The notes beneath the pieces are model-generated. The model did not search any database, was not told the DNA's origin, and saw only the letters and a program-made list of their open reading frames with translations. A stretch of DNA of 12,871 nucleotides from the NCBI GenBank assembly GCA_003153055.1, contig PMBV01000077.1, positions 1 through 12,871 of the forward strand, in the 5' to 3' direction. Of this stretch, positions 6,084 to 12,032 are shown piece after piece. The number at the start of each line of letters is the position of its first letter. The first letter of the stretch is position 1. The position numbers were made by a program, and so were the translations under genes. This DNA comes from Myxococcales bacterium (GTDB lineage Bacteria; Myxococcota; Myxococcia; Myxococcales; Myxococcaceae).

Positions 6084-7637
6084 ATGGTGCGATTCAGATC
6101 CAGGTATCTGCGTTTCATGACGGCCGCCCTGGTGCTCTCCGCCTCCGTGTGGGCGCAAACGGTTCCCGACGGCAGCGCCATAGACTCGACCGAGTGGATA
6201 GTCGTCGGCGTCCGCGGGCCAGATGACCCCTCGGTCGCCCCACTCATCGAGGACTTCCGAAAGGCGCTCGCCAGCGAGCTTGGCCCGAATGGCCCGAGTC
6301 TCGTCGTCTCCAGCCAGAGCGTCCTCTCGCGGCTCGGTACGTCTTCAGCGGCGGTCTCGACGCTGCTCACGCACATCACCGATGCCGAGGGCGCCTACCA
6401 GCAGTTCTCACTCGATGCAGCGCGAGAGAAGTTCCAGGCCGGAATTCAGGAGCTTGCCAACGTTTCGGGTGAGCCGTCTGTCTGGGAAGCCAGCATGACT
6501 GCGCACGTCTTGCTCGCCATGGTCTACCTGGCCGCGCAGGAGCGCGACGCCGTCACGCACGCGAGGGCCGAGCTGGAGTCCATTCTCCGCGTCGCCCCAG
6601 ACTTCCGGGCCAGTGGCTATTCTGGCGACCCGGTATTTCTTGGCCACTTCAAGAAGGCTGACGACAAGGTACGCCACCTTCCCAAGGGAGCTCTGCGCGT
6701 CGCGGTCCCGAGCCACGCTGGCGTGCAGGTCTGGGTGGACGCGGCGCCCAAAGGGCCGTCGGAGAAGATCGAGCTCCCCGCGGGAACCTATCACGTGCGC
6801 GTCACGGACGAGCGCGAGGCCCCACGGCTCCGTTCCTTCACCCACGTTGTGACGGTCAAACCGGGGGAGGAGACGCTCCTCACAGTCAACCTCGAAGTCG
6901 AAGGCGCGCTGGACCTGGTGGGTGGGCCGGCGTTCGCGCTCTCTTCCTGGTCCAACCTCCGCACCGAGCTCCCCTCGGTTCTTGGTGAACGTCTCGGTTC
7001 TGGGCGCATGGCCTTCCTGTGGCTCGATGGCCAGAAGAACGTTCGGCTGGCGGTGGGTGACGCGGGTTCAGGTCGCCTGGAGCGAGCGGTCGCGGTGGCG
7101 AGCTCCAACTCGGGAGATCGCTCGAAGGTCCTGGCCGACCTGGCGGCCTACGCAACGTCTCGGAAGCTCAGCCCCGGCCTGGTCGAGGTCGCCCCGACCT
7201 TCGCCGATGTTCGACTGACGGCCTCTCGAGTCGTCGAAATGCCCGCTCAGCGGCGGTTGCCAACGACCGCCCCCAGTGTGCAGACCTCGTCCCTTGGCGT
7301 TCGAATCGGGGCGTGGTCGAGTGGTGGGGCCGCGGTTGTCATGGCAGCGATTGGCATCGCGTTCGCCGTGCAGGCGTCGAAATCACGCACCGAGCTCGAT
7401 GGGCAGTTCCTCAGTGACGGCCAGGTGCTGGTGCCCTTTCCGAGCCAGGCCGACTACGCAAGACAGCGCGGTGAGCAGCTCACCGCCGAGCGTTGGGGCG
7501 TCGGGCTGCTCGTCGGCGCCGGGCTCGCGGCCGCGGCAAGCGTGGTTCTCTTCGTGCTCGATGCCAGAGGGGTCGAGCCCTCGTTGGCGGGAGGCAGAGC
7601 GACAGCGGTGCCCGGTGGTTTCTGTTTGACCTTTTGA
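6084..7637 (+). CDS. PEGA-domain envelope protein with C-terminal membrane hairpin
   Basis: This is a 517-residue protein. The ATG at 6084 has GGGGAG just upstream; a second in-frame ATG at 6117 is a weaker alternative. Residues 1-24 are a signal peptide with a basic start and cleavage near SVWA/Q. Residues about 100-175 are helical and TPR-like: AYQQFSLDAAREKFQAG, AMVYLAAQERDAV and ARAELESILRVAPDF. Residues about 203-272 form a PEGA-type beta domain, with LRVAVPSHAGVQVWVDA and the core LPAGTYHVRV. A mixed region of unknown fold follows. Near the C-terminus, hydrophobic helices at about 411-430 and 472-492 flank a polar loop of about 40 residues, so the protein is probably anchored in the inner membrane. 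PEGA proteins usually scaffold surface-layer or envelope assemblies. It lies 154 bp after the discoidin-like gene and 33 bp before the next lipoprotein gene. Confidence 0.82.
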   Translation: MVRFRSRYLRFMTAALVLSASVWAQTVPDGSAIDSTEWIVVGVRGPDDPSVAPLIEDFRKALASELGPNGPSLVVSSQSVLSRLGTSSAAVSTLLTHITDAEGAYQQFSLDAAREKFQAGIQELANVSGEPSVWEASMTAHVLLAMVYLAAQERDAVTHARAELESILRVAPDFRASGYSGDPVFLGHFKKADDKVRHLPKGALRVAVPSHAGVQVWVDAAPKGPSEKIELPAGTYHVRVTDEREAPRLRSFTHVVTVKPGEETLLTVNLEVEGALDLVGGPAFALSSWSNLRTELPSVLGERLGSGRMAFLWLDGQKNVRLAVGDAGSGRLERAVAVASSNSGDRSKVLADLAAYATSRKLSPGLVEVAPTFADVRLTASRVVEMPAQRRLPTTAPSVQTSSLGVRIGAWSSGGAAVVMAAIGIAFAVQASKSRTELDGQFLSDGQVLVPFPSQADYARQRGEQLTAERWGVGLLVGAGLAAAASVVLFVLDARGVEPSLAGGRATAVPGGFCLTF

Positions 7638-7670
7638 GGGTGGTTGCCTTCAGAGAAAGGGACACGGAAC

Positions 7671-8291
7671 ATGTCGAAGCTTCCTCGTGCGGTTCTCCTG
7701 TTTTCCGCGCTGGTCCTGGTGGCGTGCCCGAAGTCCGATTCGACCCAAGACGCGAGCGCTCTCGTCCCAGCGGACGATGGTGGAGTGGATGCCGGAGCCC
7801 AGGGCGGGTGCGTTCTTGGCAACCCCCCGGTGCAGGCAGATTGTGAGCAGGGCTGTGCGAAGTCGTGTCTAGGAGATGGGATTTTGGGGGCGTGCCAACC
7901 TCTCACCCAAGCCTGTCCTGACACCGCCCACGCGGAGCTGCACTGCCTTTCTGGCGGCCAATGCGGGAGAGGCCCGTGTGAGTTGGGGTACTTCGATTTC
8001 GACCCCAGCGTTCCGGGGTGCGAGACCAAGTGCCTCAATCGGGTGTGCACGCTGTGGGATGGTGGCACCGTCACGTTGAACAACGACCCGCTCCATGAGC
8101 GCGGCCAGGTCTTTCAGGCACTCTCGAGCGGCGCGTCGTTCGGAGACCAGACCCAGAGGAGCGACGGAGGCTACCAGAACGTCGGGACGCTAGGTGAGAT
8201 GGCCGTCGGCACGTCTTCGAGCGACGGCGGGTACACCAACTATGGCGGCTTCATGTCGGTAGGGCGCGGACCGAGCGCGCAGCGTCATTGA
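7671..8291 (+). CDS. Cys-rich lipoprotein of unknown function
   Basis: This 206-residue protein starts at the ATG at 7671. A TTG at 7644 would add nine residues ahead of the signal peptide and is less likely. The first 18 residues form a lipoprotein signal with the lipobox LVAC, so Cys19 should be lipidated. An acidic, Asp/Gly-rich spacer follows (20-46), then twelve cysteines between 47 and 126. The segment LGYFDFD...GCE at 105-118 is a diverged copy of the GxxDCDxxxxNGCE motif common in myxobacterial exported proteins. The C-terminal 70 residues are Gly/Ser-rich with two similar units, SDGGYQNVG and SDGGYTNYG, that look like short beta repeats. I do not recognise the family. The downstream gap to the RCC1 gene is only 14 bp, so co-translation is likely. 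Confidence 0.75.
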   Translation: MSKLPRAVLLFSALVLVACPKSDSTQDASALVPADDGGVDAGAQGGCVLGNPPVQADCEQGCAKSCLGDGILGACQPLTQACPDTAHAELHCLSGGQCGRGPCELGYFDFDPSVPGCETKCLNRVCTLWDGGTVTLNNDPLHERGQVFQALSSGASFGDQTQRSDGGYQNVGTLGEMAVGTSSSDGGYTNYGGFMSVGRGPSAQRH

Positions 8292-8305
8292 GCGGAGGGA
8301 GAATA

Positions 8306-9586
8306 ATGCCTGTTTTGTGCATCTTCGCGCCCGAGCCCCTTTTGCCTGCGCCCAGGCGGAGACGAGACAGGCGCGCCGCGGCTGCATACACGGTGTTCTT
8401 CCTCTCCCTTCTCTCGACAGGCATGGCGTGCAACTCCGCGGTGAAGTGCACGAGCGACGCGAGCTGCCCGGCCGGTGCTTCCTGCAGCGCCGACTATGGG
8501 GTGTGCTTCGAGCGTCTGACCTTCACCCGCGACCTGGTCGCCGGTGACTCGCACACCTGCGCCGGAACGACTGCCGGAGGCGTGAAGTGCTGGGGTGCGA
8601 ACGGTGACGGGCGGCTCGGTGACGGTACCGTGCAGGACCGGCCGGTTCCTACTCCGGTCAGCGATCAGAACGGCGAGCTGCTCCACGTGAAGCTGGCCGC
8701 CGCGGGCTCGTACCATTCCTGCGCCCTCATCGAGGACGGCAGGGTGCAGTGCTGGGGTTGGAACCAGAGCGGCCAGGTCTCGGGCCTCCCGACTGCAGGG
8801 AACGTCACGCGGCCCGCGACTGTCTTGGCGTTCTCCGGCCTGACGGCGTTGGGTTTGGGCCAGGCTCATAGTTGCGCCCTGACAGCGGCTCGGTGGGTCA
8901 AGTGCTGGGGAGACAATTCGCAAGGCCAGGTCGGGCCGTGGGCTGTCTCCGCTGACCCGCCGCTGCTCACGACCGCCGGCAATTTCGTTGCCCTCGCCTC
9001 GGGGAATGCCCATGCCTGCGCCATCACACAAGACAAGCGGTTGTTCTGTTGGGGCAGCAATACCGATGGTCAGGCCAACTGGCGAGTCACCGACCGGAAG
9101 CCCGCGCCGTCGACCGACCTCGGGCTCGCGGGAGTCGAGTCTGTCGCCGCCGGTCAGAGTCATACCTGCGTTGTGACGAGTGACCAGAACGTGCTCTGCT
9201 GGGGGGCCAACGACAAGGGCCAGCTCGGGCGAGTCACTGGGGCCGACCCGACGAGCAAGCCGAGCCTCGCGGGAGCTCGCTCCGTCGCCGCCGGCTGCAA
9301 TCACACCTGCGCGCTCAAGATGGATGGAACAGTCTCGTGCTGGGGCTCGAACGCATTCGGGGAACTGGGCACTGGGAGCACCTTCGATGGGCCGACCACG
9401 ACACCCGGCCAGGTCTCGCAACTCGCCGGGGTGGAGGCCATCGCCGCGGGCTGCCGGCATACCTGTGCGTACGTCAAGGGTGGGGCCGTCTGGTGTTGGG
9501 GCGATGGCACTCGCGGTCAGCTGGGTGATGGGGCGAGGCAGAGCCGGAGCACGCCTGGAGTCGTGGAGTTTTCGCAGGGGGGATAG
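8306..9586 (+). CDS. RCC1-repeat beta-propeller lipoprotein
   Basis: This is a 426-residue protein. The ATG at 8306 is chosen because GGAGGGAG lies 5-12 nt upstream; the TTG at 8288 would overlap the preceding gene. An Arg-rich n-region (17-23) and a hydrophobic stretch lead to MAC at 40-42, a loose lipobox, so Cys42 is probably lipidated. A short Cys-rich segment (CTSDASCPAGASC) follows, as in many myxobacterial surface proteins. Seven RCC1 blades are marked by CWG at 95, 149, 200, 248, 298, 345 and 397, with G-Q-L-G-type turns after each. Every blade also has a His-x-Cys about ten residues before CWG (85, 139, 190, 238, 288, 335, 387), giving seven likely disulfides. Seven blades close a full propeller. 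Eukaryotic RCC1 binds chromatin and Ran, but exported bacterial versions probably act as protein- or ligand-binding platforms. Its partner is unknown; neighbours suggest envelope assembly. Confidence 0.88.
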   Translation: MPVLCIFAPEPLLPAPRRRRDRRAAAAYTVFFLSLLSTGMACNSAVKCTSDASCPAGASCSADYGVCFERLTFTRDLVAGDSHTCAGTTAGGVKCWGANGDGRLGDGTVQDRPVPTPVSDQNGELLHVKLAAAGSYHSCALIEDGRVQCWGWNQSGQVSGLPTAGNVTRPATVLAFSGLTALGLGQAHSCALTAARWVKCWGDNSQGQVGPWAVSADPPLLTTAGNFVALASGNAHACAITQDKRLFCWGSNTDGQANWRVTDRKPAPSTDLGLAGVESVAAGQSHTCVVTSDQNVLCWGANDKGQLGRVTGADPTSKPSLAGARSVAAGCNHTCALKMDGTVSCWGSNAFGELGTGSTFDGPTTTPGQVSQLAGVEAIAAGCRHTCAYVKGGAVWCWGDGTRGQLGDGARQSRSTPGVVEFSQGG

Positions 9587-9644
9587 CCGATGATGCCAGG
9601 GGCTGGTGCCTTCGACGGTCCCGGTTGTGCTAGCACCGCTGCCC

Positions 9645-9983
9645 ATGCGCTCACTCGCCATCACCTTGTTCCTGCTCCTCGCCAGCTCTGCCGTGGCCGA
9701 TGTCGGGCCAAGACCGCCGGCGTGTACGGTGCCCGCGGCTTGCGTGACCTGCACTACGGGGTTGGACACGTCGCCTGACGGTGGCGACGGGTGCGCTGCC
9801 GGGGCGTTGGACGCCGGCCTTCGGCTGGCGGACTGCACCGACCACTACGGCCTCACTCTGAAGAGCTATTATTGCCCCGCGTCCACCCCGGCGTACCGGA
9901 GCTGTGGGTGCGGAGCAGCCGAGGGCCTGGCAGCGGTGGCTCTCTTGGGGCTCTTCCCGCTGCTGCGCCGCCGGTCTCGCTGA
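9645..9983 (+). CDS. Small MYXO-CTERM-like surface protein
   Basis: From the ATG at 9645 this encodes 112 residues. Residues 1-18 are a signal peptide (MRSLAITLFLLLASSAVA), then DVGPRPPAC, an opening often seen in small myxobacterial exported proteins. Eight cysteines are spread over residues 27-89. The end has the MYXO-CTERM layout: Cys87-Gly-Cys89, a short Gly/Ala segment, a hydrophobic helix at about 94-107, and RRRSR. Such tails are known to be cut by rhombosortase-type enzymes and the product lipidated at the Cys for surface display. The start is uncertain: no Shine-Dalgarno precedes 9645, a GTG at 9606 is also in frame, and the nearby strong Shine-Dalgarno with two ATGs at 9590 reads another frame. 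It lies 58 bp after the RCC1 gene and ends 7 bp from a convergent gene. Confidence 0.72.
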   Translation: MRSLAITLFLLLASSAVADVGPRPPACTVPAACVTCTTGLDTSPDGGDGCAAGALDAGLRLADCTDHYGLTLKSYYCPASTPAYRSCGCGAAEGLAAVALLGLFPLLRRRSR

Positions 9984-9990
9984 GCCGGGT

Positions 9991-10476
9991 TCAATCGTCG
10001 TCTTCGGTCGACGCCGGCTGGGTCGCTGGCCCGCCCGTGGGAGTCGGCCTCGCCTCGCTCACCCAGCGGCCCTCGACGTTGGTGTACCTCGCCGAGCGCC
10101 CGCAGCCGGTCACCTCGAAGGTGGCCTCGCCCGCGTAGCTTCGGTGGAGCTCGTTGGGTGCCTGGCAATCGAGGTCGACGGCGGCATGACGGTCGGGGAC
10201 GTCGAGCCAGAGACACCTGTTGCCTCGTCCCGGTCGACCGGCGCGGCACGCCATGATGGCCTCGAACTGCTTCCCACAGCCAGTGACACGATAGAGGTGG
10301 AAGTCTTTGTCGATGGACCCACCGAATTGCACCACCACCTCCGCGCGAGGACACTCGATGGCCCGGGAGGCGAGCTCGACGAGTTTCGCCTCACGGTGCG
10401 GTGTCATGAGCAAGCCGGGCGGGTGATGACACCCCGCCGCCACCACGAGTCCAAACACGACAACACCCATTCGCAT
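9991..10476 (-). CDS. Small Cys-rich lipoprotein with two Thr-Gly-Cys-Gly motifs
   Basis: This is a 161-residue protein. GGAGG lies four bases before the ATG at 10476; a second ATG two codons on (10470) is an equally usable start. The signal peptide ends with the lipobox VAAGC, so Cys16 should be lipidated. Two segments resemble each other: YRVTGCGKQFEAIMAC at 62-77 and FEVTGCGRSARYTN at 120-133. Each follows a beta-rich stretch opening with a cysteine (ECPRAEV at 41 and DCQAPNEL at 103). This Cys-Pro...Gly-Cys-Gly...Tyr pattern recurs in hypothetical myxobacterial lipoproteins; I know of no function for it. The tail is Pro/Thr-rich and ends in an acidic run. It follows the Maf gene by 41 bp on the same strand and may share its transcript. 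It is convergent with the MYXO-CTERM-like gene. Confidence 0.8.
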   Translation of the reverse strand: MRMGVVVFGLVVAAGCHHPPGLLMTPHREAKLVELASRAIECPRAEVVVQFGGSIDKDFHLYRVTGCGKQFEAIMACRAGRPGRGNRCLWLDVPDRHAAVDLDCQAPNELHRSYAGEATFEVTGCGRSARYTNVEGRWVSEARPTPTGGPATQPASTEDDD

Positions 10477-10517
10477 GATGCCTCCGTTTGCCGCGCCGGC
10501 CCGGCAGCGCCCACAGC

Positions 10518-11105
10518 TCAGAAAAACCGAATACCAGCCTCTCGCAGGGAGTGCACCACCCGCTGCATCGGCAACCCCTGAATGGACGACCGGTCTCCAT
10601 CGATGCGGGAGAAGATGGTCTGCCCAACCCCTTCGATGCGGTAGCCGCCAGCGCAGCCCTTCCACTCTCCGGTGGCGAGATACGCATCGACCTCGACATC
10701 ACTCAACGGCAGCACCGTCAGCCGCGCGGAGTCGACCTCAGTGGCGAGGAAATCGGGCCCGACCACGCACAGCCCGGTGAGAATCTCGTGCGTCTTCCCT
10801 CGGAGCGAGCGGAGCTGCCGCCGCGCCGTGGCCTCGTCGGGCGCCTTGCCGATGGCCTGCCCGTTGAACGACACCAGCTGGTCGGCGCCGATGACGAGGG
10901 CCGTCGGGTTGCGGGCGAACACCGCGCGGGCCTTCTTCTCAGCGAGGATAGCCACCGCGTGCATGGGCGGGGTGTCGGCCGAGACGTACTCGTCGACCTC
11001 TGGAGCCACCACGCGGAACGGCACGCCGAGACCCCTCATCAGGGCCTCCCTCGCTGGGGAGGTCGACGCCAACACCAACTCGGAATACCGACGACCCAGA
11101 GTCAT
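10518..11105 (-). CDS. Maf-family nucleotide pyrophosphatase, YceF-type
   Basis: This is a 195-residue cytoplasmic enzyme. The ATG at 11105 has AGAGGAG just upstream; the frame remains open to 11228, but that extension has no homologous look. Maf signatures are complete: LVLASTSPAREALMRGLGV at about 10-28 (the conserved Ser-x-Ser-Pro-x-Arg), APEVDE at about 33, VIGADQLVSFNGQAIGK with the catalytic Asp in GAD, and LRGKTHEILTG. The Gln after GAD, the STSP form and the CAGGYRIEGVG segment match E. coli YceF, whose reported substrate is 7-methyl-GTP, better than dTTP/UTP-type Maf proteins such as YhdE. These enzymes remove modified or non-canonical nucleotides by hydrolysis to the monophosphate and pyrophosphate. 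It heads a likely two-gene unit with the small lipoprotein and is divergent from tRNA-Gln. Confidence 0.93.
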   Translation of the reverse strand: MTLGRRYSELVLASTSPAREALMRGLGVPFRVVAPEVDEYVSADTPPMHAVAILAEKKARAVFARNPTALVIGADQLVSFNGQAIGKAPDEATARRQLRSLRGKTHEILTGLCVVGPDFLATEVDSARLTVLPLSDVEVDAYLATGEWKGCAGGYRIEGVGQTIFSRIDGDRSSIQGLPMQRVVHSLREAGIRFF

Positions 11106-11247
11106 GGGCTCCTCTTGACGGGGGGCGTCGTGCCGGCAACCCCGCGCACCCACAGGCCTAGAGCCTGCTCCATCGAGGGAGGAAATCAAGGAGGTTGAAG
11201 GTGTCCTCGAGTCATGAAAGAGCGTCACCTCGCGTCAAGCGCCTCGA

Positions 11248-11318
11248 TGGGGTGTCGTCCAAGGGTAGGACATCAGACTTTGACTCTGAGTATCCAGGTT
11301 CGAATCCTGGCGCCCCAA
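11248..11318 (+). tRNA. tRNA-Gln (anticodon TTG)
   Basis: A full cloverleaf can be drawn. The acceptor TGGGGTG pairs with CGCCCCA (11311-11317) with one G-T pair. The D arm is GTCC/GGAC. The anticodon arm TCAGA/TCTGA encloses loop CTTTGAC with anticodon TTG at 11280-11282. A 4-nt variable region is followed by the T arm CCAGG/CCTGG with loop TTCGAAT. The discriminator base is A11318. CCA is not encoded (CAC follows). The anticodon and the weak-looking first acceptor pair (T-A) agree with glutamine. Confidence 0.95.
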
Positions 11319-11339
11319 CACCTTCGCCTGACGAAGTGT
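11318..11339 (+). terminator. Possible hairpin after tRNA-Gln
   Basis: CTTCG (11322-11326) pairs with CGAAG (11332-11336) over a 5-nt loop; with one bulged C the stem extends by three pairs to 11318 and 11339. It starts at the tRNA 3' end, where a transcript end or processing structure is expected. No T-run follows, so intrinsic termination is doubtful. Confidence 0.35.
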
Positions 11340-11421
11340 GTGTCGCTCTCGAGGTTTGACGCTACAATCCCGCGTGGGCGCAGACGTTGCGCGACGACGC
11401 GCAAGCCCGGGGGAGCAGCAC

Positions 11422-11937
11422 ATGAAGGAGCTGCAGCTCGTCGCGGTGGGGAATGTTCCCGTTCAGTTCCTCACGGAGCTGGAGGAGCCCATCGCTCAAG
11501 TTCTCGGGGTCTTGGCCTTTCCGGGGAAGGCCCTGATGGCGTCACCAAATTTTGCCTTCAACAAGGATCGCCAGCAGTACCACACGACCGCCATCATGCG
11601 CCGGTTGCTCACCCTGAAAGACCCAGGGGCGCCGTTCATCATGGGGGTGGCCGACGTGGACCTCTTCCAACCGGACTCCAACTTCGTCTACGGCGAGGCC
11701 GACCGCGAATCGCACGCGGCGGTGATGTCGCTGTTCCGCCTCAAGGCCGACGGGGACACCTGGAAGCGCCGCACCTTCGTGGAGGGAGTCCACCAGGCGG
11801 GGCACCTCGTGGGGCTGTCCTACTGCGAAGACGCTCGGTGCGCGATGTACCTGGCCACCACCATCACCGACGCCGACCGCCGCCAACTCCACCTGTGCAA
11901 CAACTGCCGCAACGAGCTGGCCAAGTTGCGCCGGTGA
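11422..11937 (+). CDS. Archaemetzincin-like protein with a degenerate catalytic site
   Basis: This is a 171-residue protein. The ATG at 11422 has GGGGGAG about 6 nt upstream; upstream in-frame codons to 11338 are Arg-rich and not family-like. It matches archaemetzincins (AmzA/AMZ) along its length: an N-terminal beta/alpha segment, QQYHTTAIMRRL at 51-62, VADVDLFQPDSNFVYGEA at 76-93, and a Cys cluster Cys135-x4-Cys140-x-Met142...Cys159-x2-Cys162 that in the family binds a second zinc. The catalytic motif HExxHxxGxxH reads H124-Q125-A-G-H128-L-V-G131-L-S-Y134. The catalytic Glu is Gln, and the third zinc ligand is Tyr just before Cys135. Archaemetzincins are zinc aminopeptidase-like enzymes; this copy probably cannot hydrolyse peptides in the usual way, although the structural zinc site is intact. 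It lies 103 bp after tRNA-Gln and 95 bp before a chemoreceptor gene. The family call is good; the function is unknown. Confidence 0.85.
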   Translation: MKELQLVAVGNVPVQFLTELEEPIAQVLGVLAFPGKALMASPNFAFNKDRQQYHTTAIMRRLLTLKDPGAPFIMGVADVDLFQPDSNFVYGEADRESHAAVMSLFRLKADGDTWKRRTFVEGVHQAGHLVGLSYCEDARCAMYLATTITDADRRQLHLCNNCRNELAKLRR

Positions 11938-11968
11938 GCGGCCTGGCGAGCAAACTCGCGTCGAGGCG

Positions 11969-11997
11969 TTGACAGGGGTAAGTCATCGACCAAATGC
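11969..11997 (+). promoter_or_regulatory. Possible promoter for the chemoreceptor gene
   Basis: A perfect TTGACA at 11969-11974 is followed after 16-17 bp by an A/T-richer patch (CAAATG/AAATGC, 11991-11997) that is only a poor -10 match. A start near 12003 would give a leader of about 30 nt for the ATG at 12033 and would exclude the alternative ATG at 11994. A 5-bp stem GCGAG/CTCGC at 11946-11959, just after the preceding gene, may separate the two transcripts but has no T-run. Confidence 0.3.
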
Positions 11998-12032
11998 GGC
12001 GACCGCTTCGGGAAGACGGAGCCCCACCTACG

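Noticed and set aside
5000..6379. 459-codon minus-strand frame over the discoidin-like and PEGA genes
   Set aside because: Arg/Gly-rich composition without motifs, and it crosses two well-supported plus-strand genes.
8543..9574. Tandem DNA repeat array in the RCC1 gene
   Set aside because: The roughly 150-base periodicity is explained by protein blade repeats, and units are well diverged at DNA level.
8285..9838. 517-codon open frame on the minus strand opposite the RCC1 gene
   Set aside because: The plus strand has a clear repeat propeller with signal peptide and ribosome binding site; the minus frame is Arg/Pro/Ala-rich with no recognisable domain and is a typical GC-rich shadow.
10518..11105. 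Maf protein with a broken SPRR motif
   Set aside because: Aligned with YceF (Ser-Thr-Ser-Pro-Trp-Arg), the essential Arg is kept; the change is normal for this subfamily.
11248..11340. tRNA-Gln as an integration (att) site for a mobile element
   Set aside because: No integrase gene, no duplicated tRNA 3' end elsewhere in the window, and both flanks look like ordinary chromosomal genes.
11214..11972. 252-codon plus-strand frame beginning upstream of tRNA-Gln
   Set aside because: It reads straight through the tRNA and the archaemetzincin-like gene in the wrong frame.
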